From Chloroflexota bacterium (lineage in GTDB: Bacteria > Chloroflexota > Anaerolineae > J102): a DNA stretch of 64,000 bases. Location of the stretch: NCBI GenBank assembly GCA_029782215.1, contig JAKOVD010000098.1:213768-277767 (forward strand), read 5' to 3'. Under the pieces are notes generated by a model. It saw only the letters and a list, made by a program, of their open reading frames with translations. It did not search any database and had not been told where the DNA came from. The position numbers and the translations under genes were made by a program. Positions 12,667-21,140 of this stretch are shown here, piece after piece. The first letter of the stretch is position 1. Each line of letters opens with the position of its first letter.

Positions 12667-13068
12667 ATGGTTGTTTTGCGGTGGTTGCTGTCCTGCCAAC
12701 GCGCGGAGCAGGGTCAGAACCTGGTCGAATTCGCGGCCTCTCTGATGATTCTGCTCGTCCTCACTTTTGGCCTGGTCGATGCAGGGCGTCTGATCTTCGT
12801 GGCCAGTATTCTGCAGGCCTCAGCCGAAGAGGGCGCACGCGCGGGGTTGGGGAGCAACGTCACCGACTCACAGATCCAGGCCGCAGCCCGGAGCCATATG
12901 ACGGGGCTCGATCCCGCGCAGACGAGTATCGCTGTTGCGCGGCCCAATGCGAGCACAGTGGAGGTGACGATCACGTATCCCTATGTCTTCATGGCGCCGC
13001 TGGTGAGCGATCTCGTCGCCGGAGGCCGTGTGCCGCTGACGAGCCGCGCTCGCATGATCAGTCACTGA
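12667..13068 (+). CDS. tadE: TadE-like pseudopilin
   Basis: Small (133 residues) pilus assembly protein. The N terminus has a short basic leader and the type IVb prepilin-like segment 'GQNLVEFAASLMILLVLTFG', with glutamate five residues after the glycine cleavage site, as in substrates of the Tad prepilin peptidase. After the membrane helix comes 'EEGARAGL', a typical TadE feature, and a beta-rich domain. The start at 12667 is chosen because it puts the leader at normal length; the frame stays open upstream to 12505 but without family features. First gene of the tad locus. Confidence 0.85.
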   Translation: MVVLRWLLSCQRAEQGQNLVEFAASLMILLVLTFGLVDAGRLIFVASILQASAEEGARAGLGSNVTDSQIQAAARSHMTGLDPAQTSIAVARPNASTVEVTITYPYVFMAPLVSDLVAGGRVPLTSRARMISH

Positions 13069-13218
13069 GGTGGGATCGCCTCGCAAAGAGCGCCATGACC
13101 CCAGCCGTCCCTGAGCATCTGCAGTGCGCAGTGAGTTGAAGCGCTGCGGCGCTGCATTCTCATCCTCTATCGATTCCTTTTTTCCACCACTCTGTCTCGT
13201 CATAGGAGAAATAACCAC

Positions 13219-13404
13219 ATGATCACGCAGTTCATCACCATGCTTTTGGCTCGCCTGCAGGTCGCCGATGAGGAAGGCCAGGACCTGGCCGAATACGCCC
13301 TCATCATTGCCCTGGTGGTCATCGCCGCCATCGTCGGCATCGCCGCTCTCAGCGGCGCGATCTCCGGCGTGTGGGCGACGATTGCGGGCGCTCTTGGCGG
13401 TTGA
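13219..13404 (+). CDS. flp: Flp-type pilin
   Basis: Major pilin subunit of 61 residues. The leader of 20 residues ends in Gly20, and the mature protein would start 'QDLAEYALIIALVVIAAIVG', which contains the Glu-Tyr pair characteristic of Flp pilins and one hydrophobic helix. A clear AGGAGA ribosome binding site lies ~9 bases before the ATG. The product is expected to be cleaved by the prepilin peptidase encoded at 22369. The separate strong ribosome binding site and ~150-base gap before it fit high expression of the structural subunit. Confidence 0.93.
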   Translation: MITQFITMLLARLQVADEEGQDLAEYALIIALVVIAAIVGIAALSGAISGVWATIAGALGG

Positions 13405-13478
13405 TCCGACCGCAGCAGTCCGCGATGCAGCGACGGCATTTCCAAGGCAGGGAGCCAGACACAGGGCCTGGCGACGGC

Positions 13479-13877
13479 ATGGCCCGAAATGAACGCGGCA
13501 GCGAGTTGGTTGAGCTGGCGCTCTTGTTGCCGCTCCTAGCGCTGCTTCTCGGTGGCGCCGTTGACCTCGGCCTCGGCATCCGCACTGCGATCGTGCTGCA
13601 AAATGCTTCTCGAGAAGGCGCTCGCTACTGGAGTCTCCACCCGGCGGACAGAGCGGGCGCCGTTTCTCGAGTCGATTCCGAACTGGCTTTTGCGGGTCTT
13701 GCCGGTCTCGGTTCCGGGACAACGACCGTCACCCTGTTCCCCGCGAGCGGCAGCCCGACCGCAGGGACCGAGCTATCGGTGCGGCTGACGCACAGTTATG
13801 CCACCCGTTTTGCCTCTTTGGTCGGTGTGACGACGATACCGCTTCGCGCCGAAACACACATGGACACCCTTTACTAA
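13479..13877 (+). CDS. tadE: Second TadE-like pseudopilin
   Basis: Predicted 132-residue minor pilin. The N-terminal 'ERGSELVELALLLPLLALLL' gives a short basic leader, a glycine cleavage site, Glu at the expected position and one membrane helix, followed by 'NASREGARYWSL', the TadE helix motif. The frame is open upstream to 13371, but that extension overlaps the end of flp and has no family features, so ATG 13479 was chosen; its ribosome binding site is weak. It sits between flp and tadG as in other Tad loci. Confidence 0.8.
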   Translation: MARNERGSELVELALLLPLLALLLGGAVDLGLGIRTAIVLQNASREGARYWSLHPADRAGAVSRVDSELAFAGLAGLGSGTTTVTLFPASGSPTAGTELSVRLTHSYATRFASLVGVTTIPLRAETHMDTLY

Positions 13878-13914
13878 ACGAGCGCCCCGTCCCCAAGGGC
13901 AGTGCGGTGACCCC

Positions 13915-14826
13915 ATGCCAAACCCTCTACGGCAGTGCCAGGATGAATCCGGCGTGACGCTTGTCTACGTCGCCGTGATCATGTTGGTATTGATCGGCTT
14001 CGTCTCGTTGGCGACGGATGGTGGCTTTGCCTATCTGGAGCACCGTCGTATGCAGACGGCGGCCGATGCGGCGGCTCTGGCGGGCGCGCGCGCCATGGCC
14101 CTGGGTGGCGACTATGGGGCGGCGATTACGCGCAGCGTCGCCGCCAACCACGCCGGTCTGCGCGCCTGGCGGCTGACGGGTGATGGCAAGGGCGTTCACG
14201 TGGAGACGCAGGCTACCGTTGCGACCTGGCTGGCGCGAGCCGTGGGGGTGCGCTCCGTGGTGGTGAGCGCCACCTCTGAGGTGGCGTACGCACCCGTGAT
14301 CGGCACCGGCAATCTGCTGCCGATGACCTTCTGCGCCACGGACATCAGGACGACTGGAGAGACCGTCACCATGCGCTGGGCCGATTCGACCAAGACCTCG
14401 GGCGCCTTTGGCTGGCTCACGTGGAACGGGGATCAAAGCACCCCGGCCCTGAGCAGCTTCCTGCGCAACCCTGGCCTGTCCGGGAAGTGGCACGTGGGCG
14501 ACCACGTGCAGTCCTCAAGCGGCACCTCATGCAACCCGGTCGAGGCTGACGTGCGGGCCTGGATAGGCAAAAAGGTGGTGGTGCCTGTCTACCGGGCAGC
14601 CTCAGGCAATGCCTGCGCGCCGTCAGGCACCGGCTCGAACACCTATTTCCCGATTGTCGGCTTTGCCATCTTTACGATGGATGGCTTCTCCTGCAACGCA
14701 TGCCCTGATGGCACCAAGGTCAAGTGTACGTGGGGACACTTTTCCAAGGCACTGATGCCCGGTGACGTGAGCGCAGGGGGAGGGGGAACGGATTTCGGTC
14801 TCAGCGATTTGCGCCTGTTGAACTAG
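13915..14826 (+). CDS. TadG-like pilus-associated protein, copy 1
   Basis: 303 residues. The N-terminal 'DESGVTLVYVAVIMLVLIGF' is a prepilin-like membrane segment, followed by 'RRMQTAADAAALAGARAMAL', the hallmark of TadG/TadE-G family proteins. The C-terminal ~200 residues form an exported domain with conserved cysteines ('LLPMTFC', 'GTSCNPVE', 'CNACPDG') and 'KTSGAFGWLTWNG'. A second copy of this domain, lacking the first ~52 residues, lies at 19414-20166. The N-terminal anchor here is intact, so this is the likely functional copy. Confidence 0.82.
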   Translation: MPNPLRQCQDESGVTLVYVAVIMLVLIGFVSLATDGGFAYLEHRRMQTAADAAALAGARAMALGGDYGAAITRSVAANHAGLRAWRLTGDGKGVHVETQATVATWLARAVGVRSVVVSATSEVAYAPVIGTGNLLPMTFCATDIRTTGETVTMRWADSTKTSGAFGWLTWNGDQSTPALSSFLRNPGLSGKWHVGDHVQSSSGTSCNPVEADVRAWIGKKVVVPVYRAASGNACAPSGTGSNTYFPIVGFAIFTMDGFSCNACPDGTKVKCTWGHFSKALMPGDVSAGGGGTDFGLSDLRLLN

Positions 14827-14846
14827 CTGCGAAGGAGAAGACAGCC

Positions 14847-16070
14847 GTGCACCTTGTTCTCTGCACCCACGACCCCTACCGCGCCGACAAGGTAGAGCAA
14901 GCCGTTGCCGACCAGGGTTGGGCGCTGACGACGGCGATCGCCCACAGCCAGCCCTTCGAACTGCTGCGCCTGCGCACTGCGGATGTCATTCTCCTGGATA
15001 TGGACGTGCCCGGCGCCATGGACCTTGTCCAGCGCTTTGCCCGTTCCTATCCTGCCATACCGCTGCTGGCTCTGGCCACCCCGTCCAGTATGGTGGAGCT
15101 GCAGCAGGCGTTGTTGATCGGAGCCGTCGCCTTTGTGCTGTTTCCGTTCGACGCACGCCAGTTCGTCGCCTTGGTCCAACGGGTGGCGCAGGAGGGCGGC
15201 GTTCGCTCGGGTCGCGGGCCGGGCCGGCAGAGCAGACTCATTGCCGTCGCGGGCCTCAAGGGTGGGATTGGACGCACCACCGTGGCGACCAACCTGGCAG
15301 TGACGCTGGCCAGACGCCATCCCGACGATGTGATTCTGGTCGAGGCTCACGGCGGACTGGGGGACGCATCCCTGCTCTTGAACCTCCGTCCGCAGCGCAC
15401 CCTGGCATCTCTGGCAGGCGAGCTCCGCCTGGATGCCGATGTCGTCCAGGGGCATCTGCAGGTCCATCACAGCTCGCTTCGTGTCCTGGCGGCGCCCACG
15501 GCGATTGCGCGGCGGGCCGATCTCAGCCCGGAGAATTGGCGCAGCGTCCTGGGGCTTCTGCGGGGGCTAGCCCAGTTTGTCGTTGTGGACACAGGTCCCT
15601 CGCCGGACGGAGTGCTCTCCGAGGTGTTGAGCGCTGCCTCGGACATTGTGGTGTTGGCTCTCCCGGAGATCCCGGCGGTCAGGGCGTCTGCTTCGCTTTG
15701 CGAGGCGCTGCGCCATGATCCGGACTCAGCGGCTTCAGTGCGTCTTGTGCTGAACCGGGAAGGGATCACCGGCGGCCTCTCGGCCCGCAGCATCAACCAA
15801 TGGTTTGGACGCAGCCTGGATGCGGTCCTGGCTGAGAATCCTTCCCTCACCCTGCACGCCGCCAATCGGGGTGAGCCCTTTGTCATGACCCACGCGCGGG
15901 CACTGCTCAGCCGCCAAATTGGGATGCTGGCAGAGCGCCTTGCCGCGCCACGCCTGACGGGCGCCGCCGCGCCGGCCACCAGGAACGTCGGTGCACGCAC
16001 CGGTGACGCTGTCGTGGCAGCCTTGGGCAGGCGCAATGGTGCACCCCTCAGGCGCAGCCAGCCAGCCTGA
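14847..16070 (+). CDS. cpaE: CpaE/TadZ-like pilus localisation ATPase, copy 1
   Basis: 407 residues beginning at GTG 14847 after GGAGAA. Residues 1-110 form an atypical receiver-like domain ('DVILLDMDVPGAMDLV'). The rest is a MinD/ParA-type ATPase with deviant Walker A 'KGGIGRTTVATNLA' starting at Lys138; Arg replaces the usual second lysine, as is known for several CpaE/TadZ proteins. It probably marks the pole or assembly site for the pilus machine. A second gene of identical length (21141-22364) is clearly paralogous, including the start context. Confidence 0.88.
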   Translation: MHLVLCTHDPYRADKVEQAVADQGWALTTAIAHSQPFELLRLRTADVILLDMDVPGAMDLVQRFARSYPAIPLLALATPSSMVELQQALLIGAVAFVLFPFDARQFVALVQRVAQEGGVRSGRGPGRQSRLIAVAGLKGGIGRTTVATNLAVTLARRHPDDVILVEAHGGLGDASLLLNLRPQRTLASLAGELRLDADVVQGHLQVHHSSLRVLAAPTAIARRADLSPENWRSVLGLLRGLAQFVVVDTGPSPDGVLSEVLSAASDIVVLALPEIPAVRASASLCEALRHDPDSAASVRLVLNREGITGGLSARSINQWFGRSLDAVLAENPSLTLHAANRGEPFVMTHARALLSRQIGMLAERLAAPRLTGAAAPATRNVGARTGDAVVAALGRRNGAPLRRSQPA

Positions 16071-16303
16071 CAGAGCGATGCGGGGCGGAATGGCAGCAGC
16101 GATCGCTACGGCATCGACGAATACTGGCCAGATGGCATAGGCGATGCTGGCCATGTGGCAGACGACAGCGAAGCGCGAGCGCAGCAGACTACGTGCAACT
16201 GCTAGTCGTTTGCTGGCGCTGGAATCCATTTCTGACACAGCGGAATCGTGGCTGTCAGTTCGCGTTTAGTTCCCGGTCTTGCGATCACGAGCCTGATGCG
16301 ACA
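16071..16303. other. Intergenic region between cpaE copy 1 and the hybrid kinase
   Basis: About 230 bases with no plus-strand frame of note. A minus-strand frame covers part of it, encoding a hydrophobic segment, but continues antisense into cpaE and has no family features, so it is not called. Confidence 0.4.
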
Positions 16304-16333
16304 TTGCGCCCCTTAATTGACCAGGGCTATAGT
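16304..16333 (+). promoter_or_regulatory. Promoter of the hybrid kinase gene, with overlapping inverted repeat
   Basis: TTGCGC (16304-16309), 18 bases, TATAGT (16328-16333). A GTGTCC/GGACAC inverted repeat with a 5-base loop at 16332-16348 overlaps the expected transcription start near 16340 and could be an operator or a leader hairpin. Confidence 0.45.
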
Positions 16334-16419
16334 GTCCTCGTTGGACACCGGCGCCAGCAAGCGTGGCCAACGAGCGGAAGTGGCTCTCGCTGCAAGAGAG
16401 TGGTGAGGATGCATGAGGC

Positions 16420-18675
16420 ATGGCGACCCAAGAAACACCATTTGCAGACGCCCCGAAGCAAGGACGCATGAGTAAGGGGCTTCGCATTCCGGATCCCGAC
16501 CTCCGGGCGGCTCTCAACCTGGAAACCTGGGTCAGCCTGCGGATTTCTACGATCGGGCTGGGATCGTTGCTGGCAGTTCTTGGACCGCTGGCGATGCGGC
16601 TGTTTGGGAGCTGGAGGCAGAGCCTGTTGATCGTCGACCTGGTGGTGGCGTTCACCCTTCTGCTGGCCGGCGTTCTCCTGAGGCGGATGCGCCCGCGACC
16701 CCAGGCGGCGCCGGCGCTGGGCGCCGCTGTCGTTCTGCTTGTTGCCGCTGACACCCTCTTCCATATGTGGGCTACGCAGGACATCGTGCAGACGACGATG
16801 ACGTTGATCGTGTTGAGCGGCGCCGCCGTCCTGATTCTGTCGCCGTTTTGGCTGTCATTGGCCTATGCCGTCATCTGGCTGGCGTGGATTGGAATCGTGG
16901 TTGCCGTTCCCATCACCGGGCCTTACGTCTTGACCTTCGGGGTCGCCATGGTGGTGGCCACCCTGGTGGGGTGGATGGTGTACTACCAGCGGGTGGCCGT
17001 CGCCATCGCCGCAGCCACCGCCAGCCGGGCTCGCGCCGCGGCTGAGAACGAGATGGAGGAGCGCGCCCGGCGGATCCTGGTGCTGTCGGAGGCATCCATG
17101 GAGATGAACGCGCGCCAGAACTTGCCTGCGCTGCTGAACGGTATCACGCGGCGCGCCGTCGAGATGATGGGGGCCGGGTTTGGCGGCGCCTACCTGCTCC
17201 AACCCGATGGCACTCTGAAGCTTGCCTTTGCCACGGGGCCTCTGGAGCCCTATGTCGGCGCCAGCTACGGTTTGGAGGAGGGGCTTGCGGGCAGGGCGGC
17301 GACGACAGGCAAGCCGCAGACCGTGAACGACCTTCGCCTGTGGCAGGACCGTTCACAGGTGGAAGTGGACCTGGACTACCGGCGCGTTCTCAGCGTGCCG
17401 CTGCAGGTGGGTGGTCGTGTCGTGGGCGTCGTCGAGGTGGTCGACAACGTGAACCCGGGTTTGTATCGCGACGAGGACGCCCGCCTGATCACGCTTTTTG
17501 CCGACCAGGCCGCTAACGCGCTTGAGAACACCCAACTCGTGGACCAACTGCGCCAGGAGAACCTGAAGCGAGCCAGGGACGAGGACAGGCTGCGCGCGTA
17601 CGCCGAAGAGATCCAGAAAACCAATGAAGCCCTCGCCGTGGCGCGTGACCAGGCTTTGCAGGCGTCGCGCTTGAAGTCGGATTTCCTGTCTACCATGAGC
17701 CATGAGCTGCGAACGCCGCTCAATGCTATCATGGGCATGAATGAGCTCATGCTGGATACCGAGCTGACCTCGGAACAGCGCGATTTTGTCGACACCGTGG
17801 GGCGGAACAGCGAGACCTTGCTCGACCTGGTCAACGACATCCGCGACCTGGCGAGGATCGAGGCCGGCAAAATGGACCTGGACGAGCATCCGCTCGACCT
17901 GGAGGACCTGGTCGAAAGCGCCTCTGACCTGGTGCTGCCGGCGGCGGCGGAAAAGGGCCTGGACCTGACTTATGAGATCGCTCCCGAGACCCCGTTCCAC
18001 CTCATGGGCGATATCACGCGACTTCGCCAGATGCTGGTGAACGTGCTGCGCAGCATGATCACGATCCGGGATGAAGGCAGCGTGACAATCGGCGTCAAGG
18101 CGAGCGGCCCTGAGGATGGCGCCCAGAACGTTCACTTCACCGTGCTCGGCCTGGGGGCGGCCGCCACTGCCGAGCAGGAGAAACGACTGCGCGAGCTTGC
18201 CTGTGAAGACGCCACCGGTTCCAGCCAGTTCCTGGCCACGATGGGACCGGCGTTTGTGATCATGGAACGGCTGGCCGAGATGATGGGTGGCCTGGTGTGG
18301 GGTGAGCGCACCACCGATGGGCGCGGGGCCATCATCCACTTCCTGGTGCCGCTTGAGCTTGCCTCGGAGGAGGCGGCGACCCTGCGGACCAGCGTCGTCC
18401 TTGTCGATAAACAGCTCCTGATCGTCGTAGACGGCGCTATCGAGCGCGAGAGCATCATGCGGTGGACGGAGTCATGGGGCGCCCGGATCATCTCCGCCGC
18501 CTCGTTTGGCGAGGCCATCACCCGCCTGACCAGCGATGTCGTGTACGACGCGATCATCGTCGACCTCGAGTTGACGCCGAGTCAGGGGCGCCTGTTGTCG
18601 GAGGCGGTCAATGAGCAGAAACCCACGCCGCCGGCGCTGTTGGTGGCGGTCGACTCCTCCGGCGCCGGCGTTTAG
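16420..18675 (+). CDS. Hybrid histidine kinase with degenerate catalytic domain
   Basis: 751 residues: about six membrane helices (~40-190), a GAF domain (~215-375), a coiled-coil linker, HisKA with His428 in 'TMSHELRTPLNAI', an HATPase-like region and a C-terminal receiver-like region. The ATP-binding boxes are eroded: the N-box reads 'MLVNVLRSMITIRDEG', the G1 position has 'VLGLGAAATAEQEK' without the aspartate, and no GLGL box is visible. The receiver keeps an aspartate ('AIIVDLEL') but its acidic pocket is replaced by 'VVDGAIE'. It probably cannot autophosphorylate. The frame continues past its TAG stop into kinase-like sequence (see the following pseudogene). A start at 16468 is also possible. 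Confidence 0.8.
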   Translation: MATQETPFADAPKQGRMSKGLRIPDPDLRAALNLETWVSLRISTIGLGSLLAVLGPLAMRLFGSWRQSLLIVDLVVAFTLLLAGVLLRRMRPRPQAAPALGAAVVLLVAADTLFHMWATQDIVQTTMTLIVLSGAAVLILSPFWLSLAYAVIWLAWIGIVVAVPITGPYVLTFGVAMVVATLVGWMVYYQRVAVAIAAATASRARAAAENEMEERARRILVLSEASMEMNARQNLPALLNGITRRAVEMMGAGFGGAYLLQPDGTLKLAFATGPLEPYVGASYGLEEGLAGRAATTGKPQTVNDLRLWQDRSQVEVDLDYRRVLSVPLQVGGRVVGVVEVVDNVNPGLYRDEDARLITLFADQAANALENTQLVDQLRQENLKRARDEDRLRAYAEEIQKTNEALAVARDQALQASRLKSDFLSTMSHELRTPLNAIMGMNELMLDTELTSEQRDFVDTVGRNSETLLDLVNDIRDLARIEAGKMDLDEHPLDLEDLVESASDLVLPAAAEKGLDLTYEIAPETPFHLMGDITRLRQMLVNVLRSMITIRDEGSVTIGVKASGPEDGAQNVHFTVLGLGAAATAEQEKRLRELACEDATGSSQFLATMGPAFVIMERLAEMMGGLVWGERTTDGRGAIIHFLVPLELASEEAATLRTSVVLVDKQLLIVVDGAIERESIMRWTESWGARIISAASFGEAITRLTSDVVYDAIIVDLELTPSQGRLLSEAVNEQKPTPPALLVAVDSSGAGV

Positions 18676-20166
18676 GAGGTCTGGTCGGCCCGCCTGGTGC
18701 ACCATGCCCGCTGGGAGGAGGTCTTTCTGCTGCGGGAGGACGATGGCATCCTGGACCTGGCCGCCGTTCACGGGCCCCAATCCCATTCGCCCCCAATCAC
18801 CATGCGGTTGGGGGAGGGAGTCGCCGGCAGGGCGGCGCAGAGCGGCGAGCCCTTCATGATCACGGACTACCGGCATTGGGAGGGGCGCGTCGCCTATGCC
18901 ATCGGTGCGCCGCTGTAGCGCGTGTTGGGCGTCCCCCTCAGGATGGGGGGCAAGGTTCTCGGCGTTGTCAACATCGCCGACGACAGGATCTCAGCGCCGT
19001 TCAGCGAGGCAGAGGTGAGGCTGCTGGCGCTCTTTGGCGATGAGGCGGCGATTGCCCTGCAGAACACGCGGCTGCTGGAACGTTTGCAGCGCGCCAGCGT
19101 CGACCTGGCGGTGGCCCGAGACGAGGCGGTGCAGGCTTCGAAGCTGAAGTCGGAATTCCTTGCCGTCATGAGCCACGAGCTGCGTACGCCCCTGAATGTC
19201 ATTATCGGTCTCAGCGCTCTGCTGGTGGAGCCGGACCTGGGTGAGCGGCGTGACCAGTACGCCGAGACCATTCGGCGCAGCAGCGAGGACCTGCTGCGCA
19301 TCATCAGCGACTTGTTGGACTTCTCGAAGATCGCAGCGGGCAAGTTGGATCTCGAGTTGGCTCCCTTTGATCTTGGGCAGTGCCTGCAGGGAGCCTTCGA
19401 TATGCTGCAGCCGGCGGCGCTGGCGGGTGCCCGCGCCCTGGCCCTGGGCAGCAACTACCCAACGGCAATCACGAACAGCCTTGCCAACAATAAGGCCGGG
19501 CTCAAGACGTGGAGCCTGACCACAGACGCCAAGGGGGTCCACCTCGAGAACCAGGCGACGCTGAGTACCTGGCTCGCCCGCGCCCTAGGCATTAAGACGT
19601 TGACGGTGAGCGCTGCTTCCGAGGCCGAGTACATGCCGGTCAAAGGCTCCAACAACCTGCTGCCGATGACCTTTTGTTCCACGGACGTCACGACGACCGG
19701 CGAAAGGGTGGTCATGCAGTGGGCCGACAGCACCAAGACGTCAGGCGCGTTCGGCTGGCTGACCTGGAATGGTCTCCAGGATACGGGGACGCTGCGCACC
19801 TTTGTCGAGAACCCCTCACTTTCCGGCAAGTGGAAGGTGGGGGACATTGTGCAGGCCTCCAGCGGCACATCATGCAATCCGGTGGAGAGTGACGTCAAAG
19901 CCTGGATCGGCAAGACCGTCGTCGTTCCGGTCTATAAAGCGGCTTCGGGCGCCAAATGCGCGCCCACCGGCACGGGTTCCAACACGAAGTTTCCCATCGT
20001 TGGTTTTGCCGTGTTCACTATGGAAGGCTTCACCTGCAAGAACTGCCCTTATGGAGGCAGTTCCATGTGCATGTGGGGGCATTTCTCGAAGGCGCTGATG
20101 AAGGGAGACGTGGATACATCGAGTGGTTCCAACTTCGGGGTGATGGATCTGCGTGTGGTGAAGTAG
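18676..20166 (+). pseudogene. Kinase remnant (GAF-HisKA) fused in frame to C-terminal TadG copy 2
   Basis: This stretch continues the reading frame of the preceding kinase after TAG 18673-18675 and is interrupted again by TAG 18916-18918. It encodes a GAF domain missing its first helix ('LGEGVAGRAAQSGEPF'), then HisKA with 'VMSHELRTPLNVI'. At 19414-19425 ('PAALAGARA') it passes without a break into a TadG domain matching copy 1 from its residue 53 onward. The kinase half thus lacks the catalytic domain, and TadG copy 2 lacks its membrane anchor. The longest open part is 18922-20166, starting at a GTG with no ribosome binding site. The junction lies in a short shared GCGGC-CTGGCGGG block, suggesting recombination or an assembly chimera. 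Confidence 0.75.
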
Positions 20167-20210
20167 CCATGACTGCACCGCAGGCGAGGAAGGCTGTATG
20201 AGCCAGGGTC

Positions 20211-20219
20211 TGCTATACT
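20211..20219 (+). promoter_or_regulatory. Extended -10 promoter candidate before cpaB
   Basis: TGCTATACT (TG-N-TATACT) lies about 55 bases before the cpaB start codon. There is no good -35 box at 17 bases, which is typical of extended -10 promoters. It would allow the cpaB-to-DUF192 genes to be expressed separately from the damaged region upstream. Confidence 0.4.
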
Positions 20220-20274
20220 TAGGTGTGCTAGATTTCGTGCCCGTCCGGCGCCGCTGCCCGGAGAATGAGCCCTT

Positions 20275-21120
20275 ATGCGACGAATAGGAATATTGTGGTG
20301 GTTTGGCGCCATTGTTCTGGCCGTGTTGGCGGGATACTTTGTGTATCGCGCCGTCACGACGACCACACCCTCTGAAATCCAGCTGGTCGAGCAGCAGACG
20401 GCGCCCGTGGTGGTGGCGGCAGAGAATCTGCCGCCGCGACGCACCCTCACTGCCGCCGATTTGGCGATCAAGGACATGCCGGTCGGGCTGATCCCTGCCG
20501 GCGCCGCCGACTCCAAAGAGCAGGTGATCGGCAAGATGGCCACGGCTGGCATCTATGCCGGCGAGCCGGTCCTCATCCAGAAGCTAGTGCTCCCCGACGT
20601 GGTGACGCGCGACCTGGCCCTGTCGGTGCCGCAGGGTAAGATCATTGTGGCGGTGCCGACGAGCTCAGAGCTGGTCGCCAACCGTCTGATCAGCCCCGGC
20701 GACCACGTGGACCTCCTGGCCACTTTTGGCCTGCAGACCAGCGCCACCCAGACCGGAGGGGCGCCGCAGACGTGGACCGAATCGGTGGCGCTGCTGCAGA
20801 ACCTGGAGGTGCAGGCCGTCATCCTCGCCCCCGCCTCGCCCGAAAAGGCGACCCCTGCGCCCGTGATCGAAGTTCCCGCCGGCGGGACCCCCACCCCGGC
20901 GGTGGACAAGGGCGGCGTGTTCACCAACGAGGTGGGCCGCAGCCAGGCCATCGTCCTGGCCGTGCCCGCCCAGGACGCCCTGGCCATCCGCCATGTGCTG
21001 GACAACGGCGGCATCATGGATGTTGCCCTGCGGTCGGCAGGCGACGGCAGCTATGCCGAGACCATGCCGGTGGATCAGGGCTACATGGTGGACCGCTACC
21101 AGATCGATCTTTCGCGTTAG
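20275..21120 (+). CDS. cpaB: CpaB/RcpC-like pilus assembly protein
   Basis: 281 residues with one N-terminal membrane helix (~4-25) and then a SAF domain ('VVVAAENLPPRRTLTAADLAIKDMPVGLIP', quoted in parts: 'APVVVAAENLPPRRTL'). An RcpC-type domain follows ('SVPQGKIIVAVPTSSEL', 'LISPGDHVDLLATF'). A Pro/Thr-rich loop interrupts the C-terminal part near residue 200. In diderms CpaB works with the outer-membrane secretin; here no secretin gene is present, so it probably acts in the cell wall around the pilus. Followed after 20 bases by cpaE copy 2. Confidence 0.85.
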   Translation: MRRIGILWWFGAIVLAVLAGYFVYRAVTTTTPSEIQLVEQQTAPVVVAAENLPPRRTLTAADLAIKDMPVGLIPAGAADSKEQVIGKMATAGIYAGEPVLIQKLVLPDVVTRDLALSVPQGKIIVAVPTSSELVANRLISPGDHVDLLATFGLQTSATQTGGAPQTWTESVALLQNLEVQAVILAPASPEKATPAPVIEVPAGGTPTPAVDKGGVFTNEVGRSQAIVLAVPAQDALAIRHVLDNGGIMDVALRSAGDGSYAETMPVDQGYMVDRYQIDLSR

Positions 21121-21140
21121 CTCAACCGGAGAAGACGACC

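Noticed and set aside
15735..16238. Minus-strand frame with a hydrophobic N-terminal part in the cpaE-kinase gap
   Set aside because: Most of it is antisense to cpaE and the hydrophobic part matches no family I recognise; too weak to call.
20772..21140. Upstream extension of cpaE copy 2 over cpaB
   Set aside because: It overlaps cpaB in another frame with His/Arg/Pro-rich shadow composition; copy 1 has its start at the position equivalent to GTG 21141.
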